Source: an uncultured Clostridium sp. (GTDB lineage: Bacteria; Bacillota; Clostridia; Lachnospirales; Lachnospiraceae). From it: DNA of 22,721 bases. The stretch covers positions 1 to 22,721 of the forward strand of contig CABVBU010000042.1 in NCBI GenBank assembly GCA_902496665.1. The letters are read 5' to 3'. Within the stretch, counting starts at the first letter, position 1; each line of letters starts with the position of its first letter. The notes beneath the pieces are model-generated. The model made no database searches and had not been told where the DNA came from. It saw nothing but the letters and a program-made list of their open reading frames with translations. Shown here piece by piece: positions 15,681 through 22,308 of this stretch. Made by a program: the position numbers and the translations under genes.

Positions 15681-16427
15681 ATGAAATTATCAGAACGCCT
15701 GGAGCTGGTGCTCTCATTTGTGGAACCTGGGGAGTCCGCGGCAGACGTTGGGACGGACCACGGACATGTTCCGGTGGAGCTTGTCAGAAGAGCGATCGTG
15801 AAGAAGGCTGTGGCTATGGATGTGCGGAAAGGTCCGTTATCCAGAGCGACGGAAAATATCGCACTGGCGGGACTTTCCGCAAAGATCGAGACGAGACTTT
15901 CTGACGGTGTTGCAAAGCTTCTGCCGGGAGAGGCAGATTCTGTTGTGATCGCCGGGATGGGCGGTGAGCTGATCATTAAGATTCTGGAGAATGGAAGACA
16001 TATGTGGGATTCTGTGAAACAGTGGGTCTTATCGCCGCAATCGGAGATCTTTAAGGTCAGAAGATGGCTTTTTGAGAACGGTTTTGTGATCCGGAAGGAA
16101 GATATGATCCTTGAGGACGGGAAGTTTTATACGGTGATGGATGTGCGGAGAGAGAAAGACGCAGATTCTGAGGGGAAAACAGCGGATCCGGATGTTTTAA
16201 GCCTTTCTGAGGACAGCCGCATGCTCTACGGCGATTATCTGATCCGAACGAAGAACCCGGTTCTTCTTACATATCTGAAGGAGGAAGAGGCGAAGCTTCT
16301 GCGGTTCATCGAGGATCTTTCTGCGAAGGCGGGGGATTCCGAACGGGCGGCAGAACGGCTTTCCGAGTTGAAATTACAGTTAAAAGAAAATCAGGAGGTA
16401 CAGTATGAAATGCAGGGAGATCATTGA
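15681..16427 (+). CDS. trmK: tRNA (adenine22-N1)-methyltransferase TrmK
   Basis: This 248-aa class I SAM methyltransferase modifies A22 in the D-loop of certain tRNAs, such as those for Ser and Tyr, in Gram-positive bacteria. The SAM-binding motif is ADVGTDHGHVPVEL (Asp22 to Gly28), followed by AMDVRKGPLSRA. The second signature, VIAGMGGELI (residues 89-98), is diagnostic of TrmK. QWVLSPQSE and KFYTVM are further family blocks. The C-terminal ~80 residues are a charged helical coiled-coil-like domain. A short ATGGAG site precedes the ATG. The 155-nt gap after rpoD holds a small stem (AGGCAG/CTGCCT) but no evident terminator. Its 3' end overlaps the Nif3-like gene by 23 nt. Confidence 0.93.
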   Translation: MKLSERLELVLSFVEPGESAADVGTDHGHVPVELVRRAIVKKAVAMDVRKGPLSRATENIALAGLSAKIETRLSDGVAKLLPGEADSVVIAGMGGELIIKILENGRHMWDSVKQWVLSPQSEIFKVRRWLFENGFVIRKEDMILEDGKFYTVMDVRREKDADSEGKTADPDVLSLSEDSRMLYGDYLIRTKNPVLLTYLKEEEAKLLRFIEDLSAKAGDSERAAERLSELKLQLKENQEVQYEMQGDH

Positions 16428-17205
16428 AATCTTAGAGACGCTTGCGCCGAAGTCCTGTGCCTGTGACTGGGATAATCCGGGACTTTTAGCAGGGCGGATC
16501 GACAAGGACGTGAAGAAGATCCTTTTGACGCTGGACGCGGATGACGCGGCGGTGGATCGGGCGAAGGAGATCGGGGCAGATATGCTGTTAAGCCATCATC
16601 CTCTGATCTTTAAGCCGGTGAAGCATGTTTCGGACGAGGATTTTATTGGAAGACGGCTTGTGTACCTGATCCAGGCAGATGTGTCCTACTATGCGATGCA
16701 TACAAATTTTGATTCGGCGCCGGGGTGTATGGCGGATATTGTGGCGGACCGGTTGAATTTTATCGATCAGAAGCCGCTGGAGGCCATGGGAGAGATTTCC
16801 GGGACGGAGTACGGAATCGGTAAGACAGGATCGCTGAAAGTGCCTATGAAGGGCTTGGAGCTCGCGAGAGAGGTTAAGAACCGGTTTGGACTTCCGTTTG
16901 TGACCGTTTATGGAAGTGAGCTTTATGAGGATACTCCAATTGTGAAGGCAGCTACCTGCCCGGGGGCCGGTGGAAGTGAGCTTAAGGAGGCGCTGAAGGC
17001 GGGCGCTCAGGCGTTTATCACCGGGGATATCAGCCACCATGAGGGAATCGACGCGGCGGCTCAGGGGATGATGATCATCGACGCGGGTCATTATGGGCTG
17101 GAGCATATTTTCATGGATTTCATGGAGGGATTTTTGAAGGAAAAGTTACCTGATGATATCGAGGTCGTAAAGATGGCGGTGAAGTTTCCGGCGGTCGTGT
17201 TGTAG
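16405..17205 (+). CDS. Nif3-like dinuclear metal-centre hexameric protein
   Basis: This 266-aa protein of the Nif3/YqfO family (DUF34) belongs to a widely conserved group with two metal ions per subunit and a hexameric toroid. The biochemical role is unsettled; it is often misnamed GTP cyclohydrolase I type 2. Metal-binding motifs are present: LSHHPLIF (His64, His65), MHTNFDSAPGC (His99, Asp103), and in the C-terminal half GDISHHE and DAGHYGLE. No extra PII-like insert is present, so this is the short form. An AGGAGG within trmK supports the start at 16405. The trmK-nif3 pair is conserved behind sigA in Gram-positive bacteria, as B. subtilis yqfN-yqfO. Confidence 0.93.
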   Translation: MKCREIIEILETLAPKSCACDWDNPGLLAGRIDKDVKKILLTLDADDAAVDRAKEIGADMLLSHHPLIFKPVKHVSDEDFIGRRLVYLIQADVSYYAMHTNFDSAPGCMADIVADRLNFIDQKPLEAMGEISGTEYGIGKTGSLKVPMKGLELAREVKNRFGLPFVTVYGSELYEDTPIVKAATCPGAGGSELKEALKAGAQAFITGDISHHEGIDAAAQGMMIIDAGHYGLEHIFMDFMEGFLKEKLPDDIEVVKMAVKFPAVVL

Positions 17206-17229
17206 GGAAAGTTTGGCTTCGGGGACGCA

Positions 17230-17428
17230 CCGGTCAGCCTCCGTTCCCGGGCTGAGGTGATTTTCGGGGAGGTTCCTCTAAGCTTGCATGTGAATGCTAA
17301 GGGCGGAGAAAAGATGACACAACTCGCTTCGCTCAGACAAGTGTCATCTTTCCTCCAACGCATTCCCCTGCGAGCTAAGAGGAAGCCAGTCCCCGAAAAA
17401 CAGGCGCCCGGTACCGGAGGCTGACCGG
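17230..17428. repeat. ~200-bp foldback (long imperfect palindrome)
   Basis: The two halves of this stretch are near-complementary around a central loop at 17321-17340. Matched arms from outside in are: CCGGTCAGCCTCCG (17230-17243) with its complement at 17415-17428; TTTTCGGGGA (17261-17270) with 17390-17399; GGTTCCTCTAAGCT (17271-17284) with 17373-17387; and GATGACAC (17313-17320) with GTGTCATC (17341-17348). Small bulges separate the arms. No ORF is credible, and no T-run follows, so it is more than a terminator. It begins 24 nt after the Nif3-like gene. It resembles a non-autonomous palindromic element, or encodes a highly structured RNA. Confidence 0.8.
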
Positions 17429-17442
17429 CGCTGGGAACTGGA

Positions 17443-17580
17443 AGGAGCTAGGGTGCGCTGATGGTTGTGAACGCCATTAGCGAGAGTTTGTGGTGGTTCT
17501 GGTAAGTGAGAATGTTGCTGCAGGAGCTAGTGGTGCCGCTGATGTTGTAAACGCCATCAGCGGAGAGTTTGTGGGTGGCG
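17443..17580 (+). repeat. Two tandem hairpin-bearing repeats, 79-bp period
   Basis: Copies start with AGGAGCTAG at 17443 and 17522 and match over ~55 bp with small indels. Each contains a stem-loop with a conserved loop TTGTRAACG: CGCTGATGG/CCATTAGCG (17456-17464, 17474-17482) in copy 1, and CCGCTGATG/CATCAGCGG (17536-17544, 17555-17563) in copy 2. A G-T pair in copy 1 is G-C in copy 2, so the stem is preserved despite sequence change. From 17581 to the next gene I see an 8-G run (17600-17607) and an inverted repeat GTAACTG/CAGTTAC (17701-17707, 17722-17728) before the kinase gene, but no gene. Confidence 0.65.
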
Positions 17581-17758
17581 GTATTGTGGTATGGGCAGAG
17601 GGGGGGGAAAGTGGTTCTGCCGTTAGGATGAATGTATGGGGTGGCTGTAGTTTTAAGTGAGTGTGAAAATACGGCGTGAAGCGATAAATAAATTTTACAT
17701 GTAACTGAGATAAGCATGGAACAGTTACTGTCTTAGAAAAAAGATGGGAGGCGGTTTT

Positions 17759-19414
17759 ATGGCAGTTGTGAAGGTGAATGGAATCGAAAGAACGTATCCG
17801 GAGGGAACAACCTATCTGGAGATCGCGAGGGATTTCCAGAATCAGTATGAGAATGATATTCTGCTTGTGCGGGTCAACGGAAAACTTAGGGAGCTCGAAA
17901 AAACGCTGGCGGGAGATTCTGAGATTTCTTTTATCACAGCGAAGGAAAACGCAGGTTATAAGACGTACGAGCGCAGTGCGATCTTTCTGATGCTGAAGGC
18001 GTTTTATGAGGTGATACCGAGAGAGAAGATTAAGAAGATTCAGATCGACTTTGCTCTGGGAAATGGGATCTACGGGGAGCTTGTCGGGGATATCACGGTG
18101 GATGAGGAGCTGCTGACTTCAGTGAAGGCACATATGGAGAAGCTTAGGGACGCAGCGATCCAGGTGAAAAAGCGGAGTGTCAATACAGATGACGCGGTGG
18201 AGCTCTTTGGAAAGTACGGGATGCATGATAAGGAGCAGTTGTTCCAGTATCGCCGGGCATCGCGGGTGAATATTTACAGCATTGGGGAGTTTGAGGACTA
18301 TTTTTATGGATATATGGTTCCGGACACCAGTTATGTGAAGTATTTTGACCTGGTTCCGTGCCATGCGGGATTTTTGCTTCTGCTTCCGGTGAAAGCGGAT
18401 CCGAAGAAGGTGGAACATCCGGCGATCCGGGAGAAGTTGTTCTCGATCCTTCATTCTTCTTACCGCTGGAGTGACAGTCTCGAAGTGCCGAATGTGGGCG
18501 CGTTAAATAAGATGATCGCGGACGGCAAGGGCCAGGATCTGATCCTGATGCAGGAAGCGCTGCAGGAGAAGAATATCGGCCAGGTGGCTGAAAAGGCTGT
18601 GAAGGATCCGGACCGCAGGATCGTGATGATTGCGGGACCGTCTTCTTCCGGCAAGACGACGTTCAGCCACAGGCTTTCGACGCAGTTTGCGGCGCTCGGA
18701 TACAATCCGCATCCGATCTCCGTGGACAACTATTTCCGCAACCGGGAGGAGTATCCGCTTGACGAGAACGGACAGCCGGATTTTGAGGCGCTTGGATGCG
18801 TGGATATTCCGCAGTTTAATGAGGATATGAATGCTCTGCTCTCTGGAAAAACCATCGAGCTTCCGCAGTTTAATTTTAAGACCGGTAAGAGAGAGTACAA
18901 GGGTGAGATGCTGAAGCTTGGGAAGAAGGATATTCTCGTCATCGAGGGCATCCACTGCCTGAATGATGCGATGTCCTCAGAACTCCCGAAGGAGAGCAAA
19001 TTTAAGATCTATATCAGTGCCCTGACCCAGTTAAATGTCGATGAGCACAACCGGATCCCGACGACAGACGGACGTCTGATCCGCCGGATGGTCCGCGACG
19101 CGAGAACGAGAGGAACCTCCGCCCTGGAAACTATCGAGCGCTGGCCGTCAGTGCGCCGCGGTGAGGACAAAAATATCTTCCCATTCCAGGAGAGCGCCGA
19201 TGTGATGTTCAACTCCGCACTTGTGTATGAGCTTGCGGTGCTGAAACTTTACGCGGAGCCGCTTTTGTTCAATATCCCGAGAGACCGGGAAGAGTATGAT
19301 GAGGCGAAGAGACTTCTGAAATTCCTGGACTATTTCCTCGCAATCGACAGTGATGTGATTCCGAAAACTTCGATTCTTAGGGAGTTTATTGGGGGAAGCT
19401 GCCTGAACGTATAG
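17759..19414 (+). CDS. TGS-domain uridine kinase-like fusion protein
   Basis: This 551-aa protein has three parts. Residues 1-62 are a TGS domain (VKVNGIERTYPEGTTYLEIA) like that of threonyl-tRNA synthetase and RelA. Residues ~63-250 match the general style of the tRNA-synthetase second additional domain region (DFALGNGIYGELVGD, YFDLVPCHAGFLLLLP). Residues ~285-485 are a P-loop kinase of the uridine/phosphoribulokinase family, with Walker A GPSSSGKTT (293-301), the acidic SVDNYF, and the LVIEGIHCLN strand. Fusions of this kind occur in many Clostridia and are usually called nucleoside or uridine kinase, but the substrate is unproven. ATG 17759 is chosen over 17744 because GGGAGGCGG falls between them at ribosome-binding distance. 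The gene is monocistronic. The 203 nt after it hold only a small GCGCAT/ATGCGC hairpin at 19434-19455. Confidence 0.9.
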   Translation: MAVVKVNGIERTYPEGTTYLEIARDFQNQYENDILLVRVNGKLRELEKTLAGDSEISFITAKENAGYKTYERSAIFLMLKAFYEVIPREKIKKIQIDFALGNGIYGELVGDITVDEELLTSVKAHMEKLRDAAIQVKKRSVNTDDAVELFGKYGMHDKEQLFQYRRASRVNIYSIGEFEDYFYGYMVPDTSYVKYFDLVPCHAGFLLLLPVKADPKKVEHPAIREKLFSILHSSYRWSDSLEVPNVGALNKMIADGKGQDLILMQEALQEKNIGQVAEKAVKDPDRRIVMIAGPSSSGKTTFSHRLSTQFAALGYNPHPISVDNYFRNREEYPLDENGQPDFEALGCVDIPQFNEDMNALLSGKTIELPQFNFKTGKREYKGEMLKLGKKDILVIEGIHCLNDAMSSELPKESKFKIYISALTQLNVDEHNRIPTTDGRLIRRMVRDARTRGTSALETIERWPSVRRGEDKNIFPFQESADVMFNSALVYELAVLKLYAEPLLFNIPRDREEYDEAKRLLKFLDYFLAIDSDVIPKTSILREFIGGSCLNV

Positions 19415-19617
19415 TTATATATGTTTGTTTTCTGCGCATTTTCATATAGATGCGCGTTCATACGGACATCATCTTTAAAAGTCTTGTTCCGATTTCTTTC
19501 GCCCAACATGGATTCCTGTAAAGCTGGTCGATATATTTTGGCGTGTTTATGGGGAAATATGAGGACAGGGGAAAAGAAAAAAGGCAGAAAATGTAATGGA
19601 AAATATAAACGCATGTA

Positions 19618-19646
19618 TGGACATTAAAAAAAATATATGCTAAAAT
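19618..19646 (+). promoter_or_regulatory. rnpB promoter
   Basis: TGGACA (19618-19623), a 17-bp spacer and TAAAAT (19641-19646) place the start at about 19653, exactly where the RNase P RNA 5' strand of stem P1 begins. Confidence 0.8.
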
Positions 19647-19652
19647 AAACAA

Positions 19653-20001
19653 GTTCTGAGTAAGACAGATGGTCGCTGCTGCAGTTCTAAGGGATGCAGG
19701 AGAGGAAAGTCCGGGCTTCAAAGGGCAGGGTGCCGGATAACGTCCGGCGAAGGTGACTTCAGGGACAGTGCAACAGAAATAAACCGCATGGAAACATGTA
19801 AGGGTGGAAAGGCAGTGTAAGAGACTACCGCCTCAATGGTAACAGGGAGGGCACATGCAAACCCCACTCGAAGCAAGGCCAAACAGGAAGCATAAGGCGG
19901 CCCGTCTGCTTCCGGGTAGGCCGCTTGAGCCGTCCGGTGACGGACGGTCTAGATAGATGACCATCCAACGACATAACCCGGCTTATCGTCTTGCTCAGAA
20001 T
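19653..20001 (+). ncRNA. rnpB: RNase P RNA (type A)
   Basis: This is the catalytic RNA of ribonuclease P, which removes 5' leaders from pre-tRNAs. Hallmarks are the conserved 5' block GAGGAAAGTCCGGGCTTC (CR I/P4 strand), the ACAGAAATAAACCGC block, a GGTAACAGG-type core segment, and the 3' partner CGACATAACCCGGCTTAT that closes P4. TTCTGAG at 19654-19660 pairs with CTCAGAA at 19994-20000 as stem P1 and sets both ends. The domain order and lack of B-type features match the ancestral type A, usual in Clostridia outside the Bacilli. Ends are accurate to a few bases. Confidence 0.96.
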
Positions 20002-20020
20002 ATTGAATAGGGAAATGATG

Positions 20021-20070
20021 AAGACTGCTTTCCAGGATCTCGGGATGAGATTTTGGGGAGCGGTCTTTTT
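20021..20070 (+). terminator. rnpB terminator
   Basis: AAGACTGCTTTCC (20021-20033) pairs with GGGGAGCGGTCTT (20055-20067), with three G-T pairs, and runs into a T-run at 20066-20070. The 21-nt loop holds a smaller ATCTC/GAGAT stem. Confidence 0.8.
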
Positions 20071-20193
20071 GGGTTATAAATAAAAATTCCCATCAGAAAA
20101 TTTCTGTAAGTGGTTGGATACATAAAATATTATAATATCGTTATAGTGAAAGAATGTGCGGGTGATGTTTAAATGATCAATAGTATCAAAAAT

Positions 20194-20231
20194 ATAACAT
20201 TATGAAATTCGATGTTATAAAATTATAACAT
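20194..20231 (+). promoter_or_regulatory. Operator cluster ATAACAT/ATGTTAT
   Basis: Three half-sites occur in alternating orientation: ATAACAT at 20194-20200, ATGTTAT at 20212-20218 and ATAACAT at 20225-20231. The last two form a perfect 9-bp-arm palindrome (ATGTTATAA, centre AA, TTATAACAT). It sits just upstream of the -35 box of the XRE operon, a typical place for an XRE-type autoregulator to bind. Confidence 0.65.
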
Positions 20232-20236
20232 TCCGG

Positions 20237-20264
20237 TTGACGATATTCAATTTTACGATACAAT
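20237..20264 (+). promoter_or_regulatory. Promoter of XRE-ImmA-PIN operon
   Basis: TTGACG (20237-20242), 16 bp, then TACAAT (20259-20264) form a sigma-A promoter 28 bp before the first start codon. The palindromic operator ends 5 bp upstream of the -35. Confidence 0.8.
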
Positions 20265-20292
20265 AATAGTACACAGAAATGGAGGGACAATC

Positions 20293-20625
20293 ATGAATGA
20301 AATGTTAGGTAGCCGCATTAAGGCATTAAGAATCGCTAAATATTTGACTCAGGAGCAGGTTGCTGATCAAATCGGAGTCAGCAGACAGAAGTATGCAAGG
20401 ATTGAGAGCGGAGCAAATAGCATTACATTAGATATCCTTTCTAAAGTTGCGGAAGTTCTCGGGGTAACTGTAGGGGATATTACAAGAGTGCTTGATGAAA
20501 CTCCCGTAGTTGCATATAGAGTCGGAAAGGAAAGTGGCTCTTCTAAAAAGATATTTGATATGCTTGATTTATTTTACGCAAATAAGCATATGTGCGAAAA
20601 ACTTCAGCACAAAGATATATTTTAG
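20293..20625 (+). CDS. XRE-family transcriptional regulator
   Basis: This 110-aa protein has a Cro/C1-type helix-turn-helix at residues ~8-65 (LTQEQVADQIGVSRQKYARI as helices 2-3, then a second pair around TLDILSKVAEVLGVTVGDI). The C-terminal ~45 residues (GKESGSSKKIFDMLDLFYAN) have no known domain and could be the site cut or contacted by the neighbouring peptidase. GGAGGG lies ~7 nt before ATG 20293; a second Met is at codon 4. The next gene starts 11 nt after the stop, with its AGGAGG overlapping the stop codon, so the two are coupled. By analogy with ImmR-ImmA of ICEBs1 it is probably the repressor of this operon, acting at the palindrome upstream. A+T content and codon use differ from the housekeeping genes to the left, which suggests transfer. 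Confidence 0.9.
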   Translation: MNEMLGSRIKALRIAKYLTQEQVADQIGVSRQKYARIESGANSITLDILSKVAEVLGVTVGDITRVLDETPVVAYRVGKESGSSKKIFDMLDLFYANKHMCEKLQHKDIF

Positions 20626-20636
20626 GAGGTGCGGGA

Positions 20637-21458
20637 ATGCAGGAAAGCAGAAAAAGGGAGATTCGCATTAAAGCGGATTCTTTTAGAGTAAATTGTAAAA
20701 TCGGTAAATACGGAATCATTGATTTATTTAAAGAGTGTGAAAGGTCGGGATACAAGCTATTAAGATATCCACTTGGAGAAAATGCAGATCTTGGTTTTAC
20801 GGTAAAAAAGGACAATGATATTGTAATCTTTACAAATACCTGCAGCAGATTATCAAGAGAAATATTTACGCTGGCGCATGAAATTGGTCATGCTATTTTG
20901 CATTTAGAAGATGATAATTCCTTTATTGATGATAATTTCACTATAACTGGGCGGAGTACTGATGCGAAGGAACAGGAAGCAAATTATTTTGCTGCCTGTC
21001 TGCTGATGCCAGCTAATGATGTAAGAAGATTCATTGACTTGGAAATACAGGATTTTCATGAAAAAGGGCTGTCAGCAATGGATATTGCCAGGATTATGTC
21101 GGAGTTTAATGTTAGCTTTGATATGGCGCTAAATAGGTTAGAGAGTTTGAACGTTATAAATCAAGGACAGAAACTGAATCTTAATAATGAACGGATTGAA
21201 ATAAGAGTCGGGAATCTTCTTCGCAGTGTGGGTGGAAATGCAAAGCTGAATGTACCTGGTAATGAAATTGATATACCGTATGAGTATATAGATTACGTCA
21301 TTTATAATTATAATCATAATGCTGTTCCCAAAGAAACTTTGGAAAAAGTGTTGGCTTGCTATCAGCTGACAATTGAAGATGTGAGTGATAAACTAATTAT
21401 GCCATCTGCTGATGATACTGATGATCTGGATGAATTGATAGGAGGTTTGGACGATTGA
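20637..21458 (+). CDS. ImmA/IrrE-family metallopeptidase
   Basis: This 273-aa protein has a gluzincin-like active site: His81-Glu82-Ile-Gly-His85 (LAHEIGH) and a third metal ligand Glu114 in EQEANYFAACLLMP. The catalytic domain covers about residues 15-165. The family (COG2856) includes ImmA, which cleaves the ICE repressor ImmR, IrrE of Deinococcus, and proteins encoded beside XRE repressors in toxin-antitoxin or phage modules. The remaining C-terminal ~100 residues (NLNNERIEIRVGNLLRSVGG onward) are not recognised and end in an Asp-rich tail (DDTDDLDELIGGLDD). The start at 20637 is chosen for AGGAGG at 8 nt; the frame opens 15 codons earlier inside the XRE gene. The stop overlaps the next start by 4 nt. 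It may cleave the XRE protein to release the operon (inference). Confidence 0.9.
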   Translation: MQESRKREIRIKADSFRVNCKIGKYGIIDLFKECERSGYKLLRYPLGENADLGFTVKKDNDIVIFTNTCSRLSREIFTLAHEIGHAILHLEDDNSFIDDNFTITGRSTDAKEQEANYFAACLLMPANDVRRFIDLEIQDFHEKGLSAMDIARIMSEFNVSFDMALNRLESLNVINQGQKLNLNNERIEIRVGNLLRSVGGNAKLNVPGNEIDIPYEYIDYVIYNYNHNAVPKETLEKVLACYQLTIEDVSDKLIMPSADDTDDLDELIGGLDD

Positions 21459-22036
21459 GAGCCTCTCTGGATACAAATGCAATAATCCATTTCTACAAGG
21501 CCGGGCTTCAGGATATTTTATTTAAATTTTTTGATGAAGGTGTGTTTATTTATGAACAGATTCGTGAGATAGAATTAGAAAATCATGGCAAGGAAATTCT
21601 AACGCAGGTTGATATAGATATTGCCGCTGGGAAAATTGAACTTTATACGGATCAGATACTTAAAGAATTGCAGGTATACAAGATATTTGAGAATAATGTA
21701 AAAGAAAATAGAAATCTGTATGGATCAGGAGATTTAGGTGAGGTATTCAAGGAACAGTTGATAAAAGAAATCAATGATTTACAGATTGATGGATTGCCTA
21801 AAGTGGACAAGTTATATGCGCTTGCGGGGGAAACTGTGAATCTGGAATATACATTGCCAAACGGACAGCACGTGAAATTCCTTGACGATCAGAAAACCTA
21901 TCTGGGAAATCAACTGGAGCCTGAATTCGGAGGGGACAGATGTTTTGGTGTCCTGGCAGATATGGATTTTATCATGGTATATACCTATGAGAAGGATGGC
22001 GAAAATCCGGAACTGATGATTTATAAGAAGAGATAA
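21455..22036 (+). CDS. PIN-domain protein with unrelated C-terminal half (chimera?)
   Basis: A 193-aa protein starts at TTG 21455, which overlaps the ImmA stop (TTGA); GGAGG at 21441-21445 supports this start. Residues 1-98 look like the N-terminal part of a PIN ribonuclease: Asp6 in LDTNAIIHFYKAG, Glu residues in YEQIREIELENHG (about 34-46), and Asp93 with Glu96 in GSGDLGE. A complete PIN domain would continue with a further strand and acidic residues. Instead, after about residue 98 the sequence changes to KEQLIKEINDLQIDGLPKV, then NLEYTLPNGQHVKFLDD, GGDRCFGVLADMDF and ENPELMIYKKR. From memory this resembles tails of conjugative-element accessory proteins of Clostridia. The frame stays open, so this is either a natural fusion or a deletion joint. 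Nuclease activity is doubtful. Confidence 0.75.
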   Translation: MRASLDTNAIIHFYKAGLQDILFKFFDEGVFIYEQIREIELENHGKEILTQVDIDIAAGKIELYTDQILKELQVYKIFENNVKENRNLYGSGDLGEVFKEQLIKEINDLQIDGLPKVDKLYALAGETVNLEYTLPNGQHVKFLDDQKTYLGNQLEPEFGGDRCFGVLADMDFIMVYTYEKDGENPELMIYKKR

Positions 22037-22098
22037 TATAAGCAAAAAGAAAAGTACTGATAAATAAGCGGACGTTTACTAGTATATGAATGATATGA

Positions 22099-22147
22099 TA
22101 CCTCTAAAGTAGACAGATCAAATATAAAATCTGTTACGTTGGAGGTA
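22099..22147 (+). repeat. 19-bp imperfect inverted repeat/hairpin covering an RBS
   Basis: TACCTCTAAAGTAGACAGA (22099-22117) pairs imperfectly with TCTGTTACGTTGGAGGTA (22130-22147) and is followed by TTTTT. The 3' arm contains GGAGG, the ribosome binding site of the 28-codon ORF starting at 22154, so folding would hide it. The arms also resemble IS3-type terminal repeats, so it could be an insertion-sequence end relic. The 60 nt before it hold no gene. Confidence 0.55.
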
Positions 22148-22153
22148 TTTTTC

Positions 22154-22240
22154 ATGTTTAGAGAAGAAAGATATATACAGATAAAAATGGAATTATTATT
22201 AAGGCAGCGCTGTTATATCAAAACATTTGGTGAGGACTAA
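22154..22240 (+). CDS. 28-aa ORF, possible leader peptide
   Basis: A short frame runs from ATG 22154 to TAA 22238-22240, with GGAGG 8 nt upstream. The product is basic with a Leu-rich centre (KMELLLRQRCYI) and matches nothing I know. Its stop codon lies within the 5' arm of the terminator at 22232-22289, so a translating ribosome would prevent that hairpin from forming. That is the layout of leader-peptide attenuation, as upstream of tet(M) in Tn916. It could instead be the 5' remnant of a broken element gene. Confidence 0.45.
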   Translation: MFREERYIQIKMELLLRQRCYIKTFGED

Positions 22241-22289
22241 AGTATCACTTGAGATGGAATATTCCATCAGCTGGTTTGGTCCTCTTTTT
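22232..22289 (+). terminator. Strong terminator/attenuator
   Basis: GAGGACTAAA (22232-22241) pairs with TTTGGTCCTC (22275-22284), with one G-T pair. A nested palindrome GATGGAATATTCCATC lies in the loop, and TTTTT follows at 22285-22289. It separates the 28-aa ORF from the membrane protein gene. Confidence 0.75.
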
Positions 22290-22308
22290 ATTTGAGAGGA
22301 GTGGTCGA

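Noticed and set aside
17230..17580. CRISPR array
   Set aside because: The repeats are a foldback and two diverged tandem copies, not evenly spaced identical repeats with unique spacers, and no cas genes are present.
17448..17717. 89-aa minus-strand frame across the tandem repeats
   Set aside because: Opened by the G/T-rich bias of the repeats; no start signal and no domain.
19421..19627. 68-aa plus-strand frame between the kinase gene and rnpB
   Set aside because: No ribosome binding site; it runs over the rnpB promoter and has an atypical composition.
22099..22240. Active IS3-family insertion sequence
   Set aside because: The arms resemble IS ends, but no transposase frame is present; only a relic could be argued, so it is listed as an inverted repeat.
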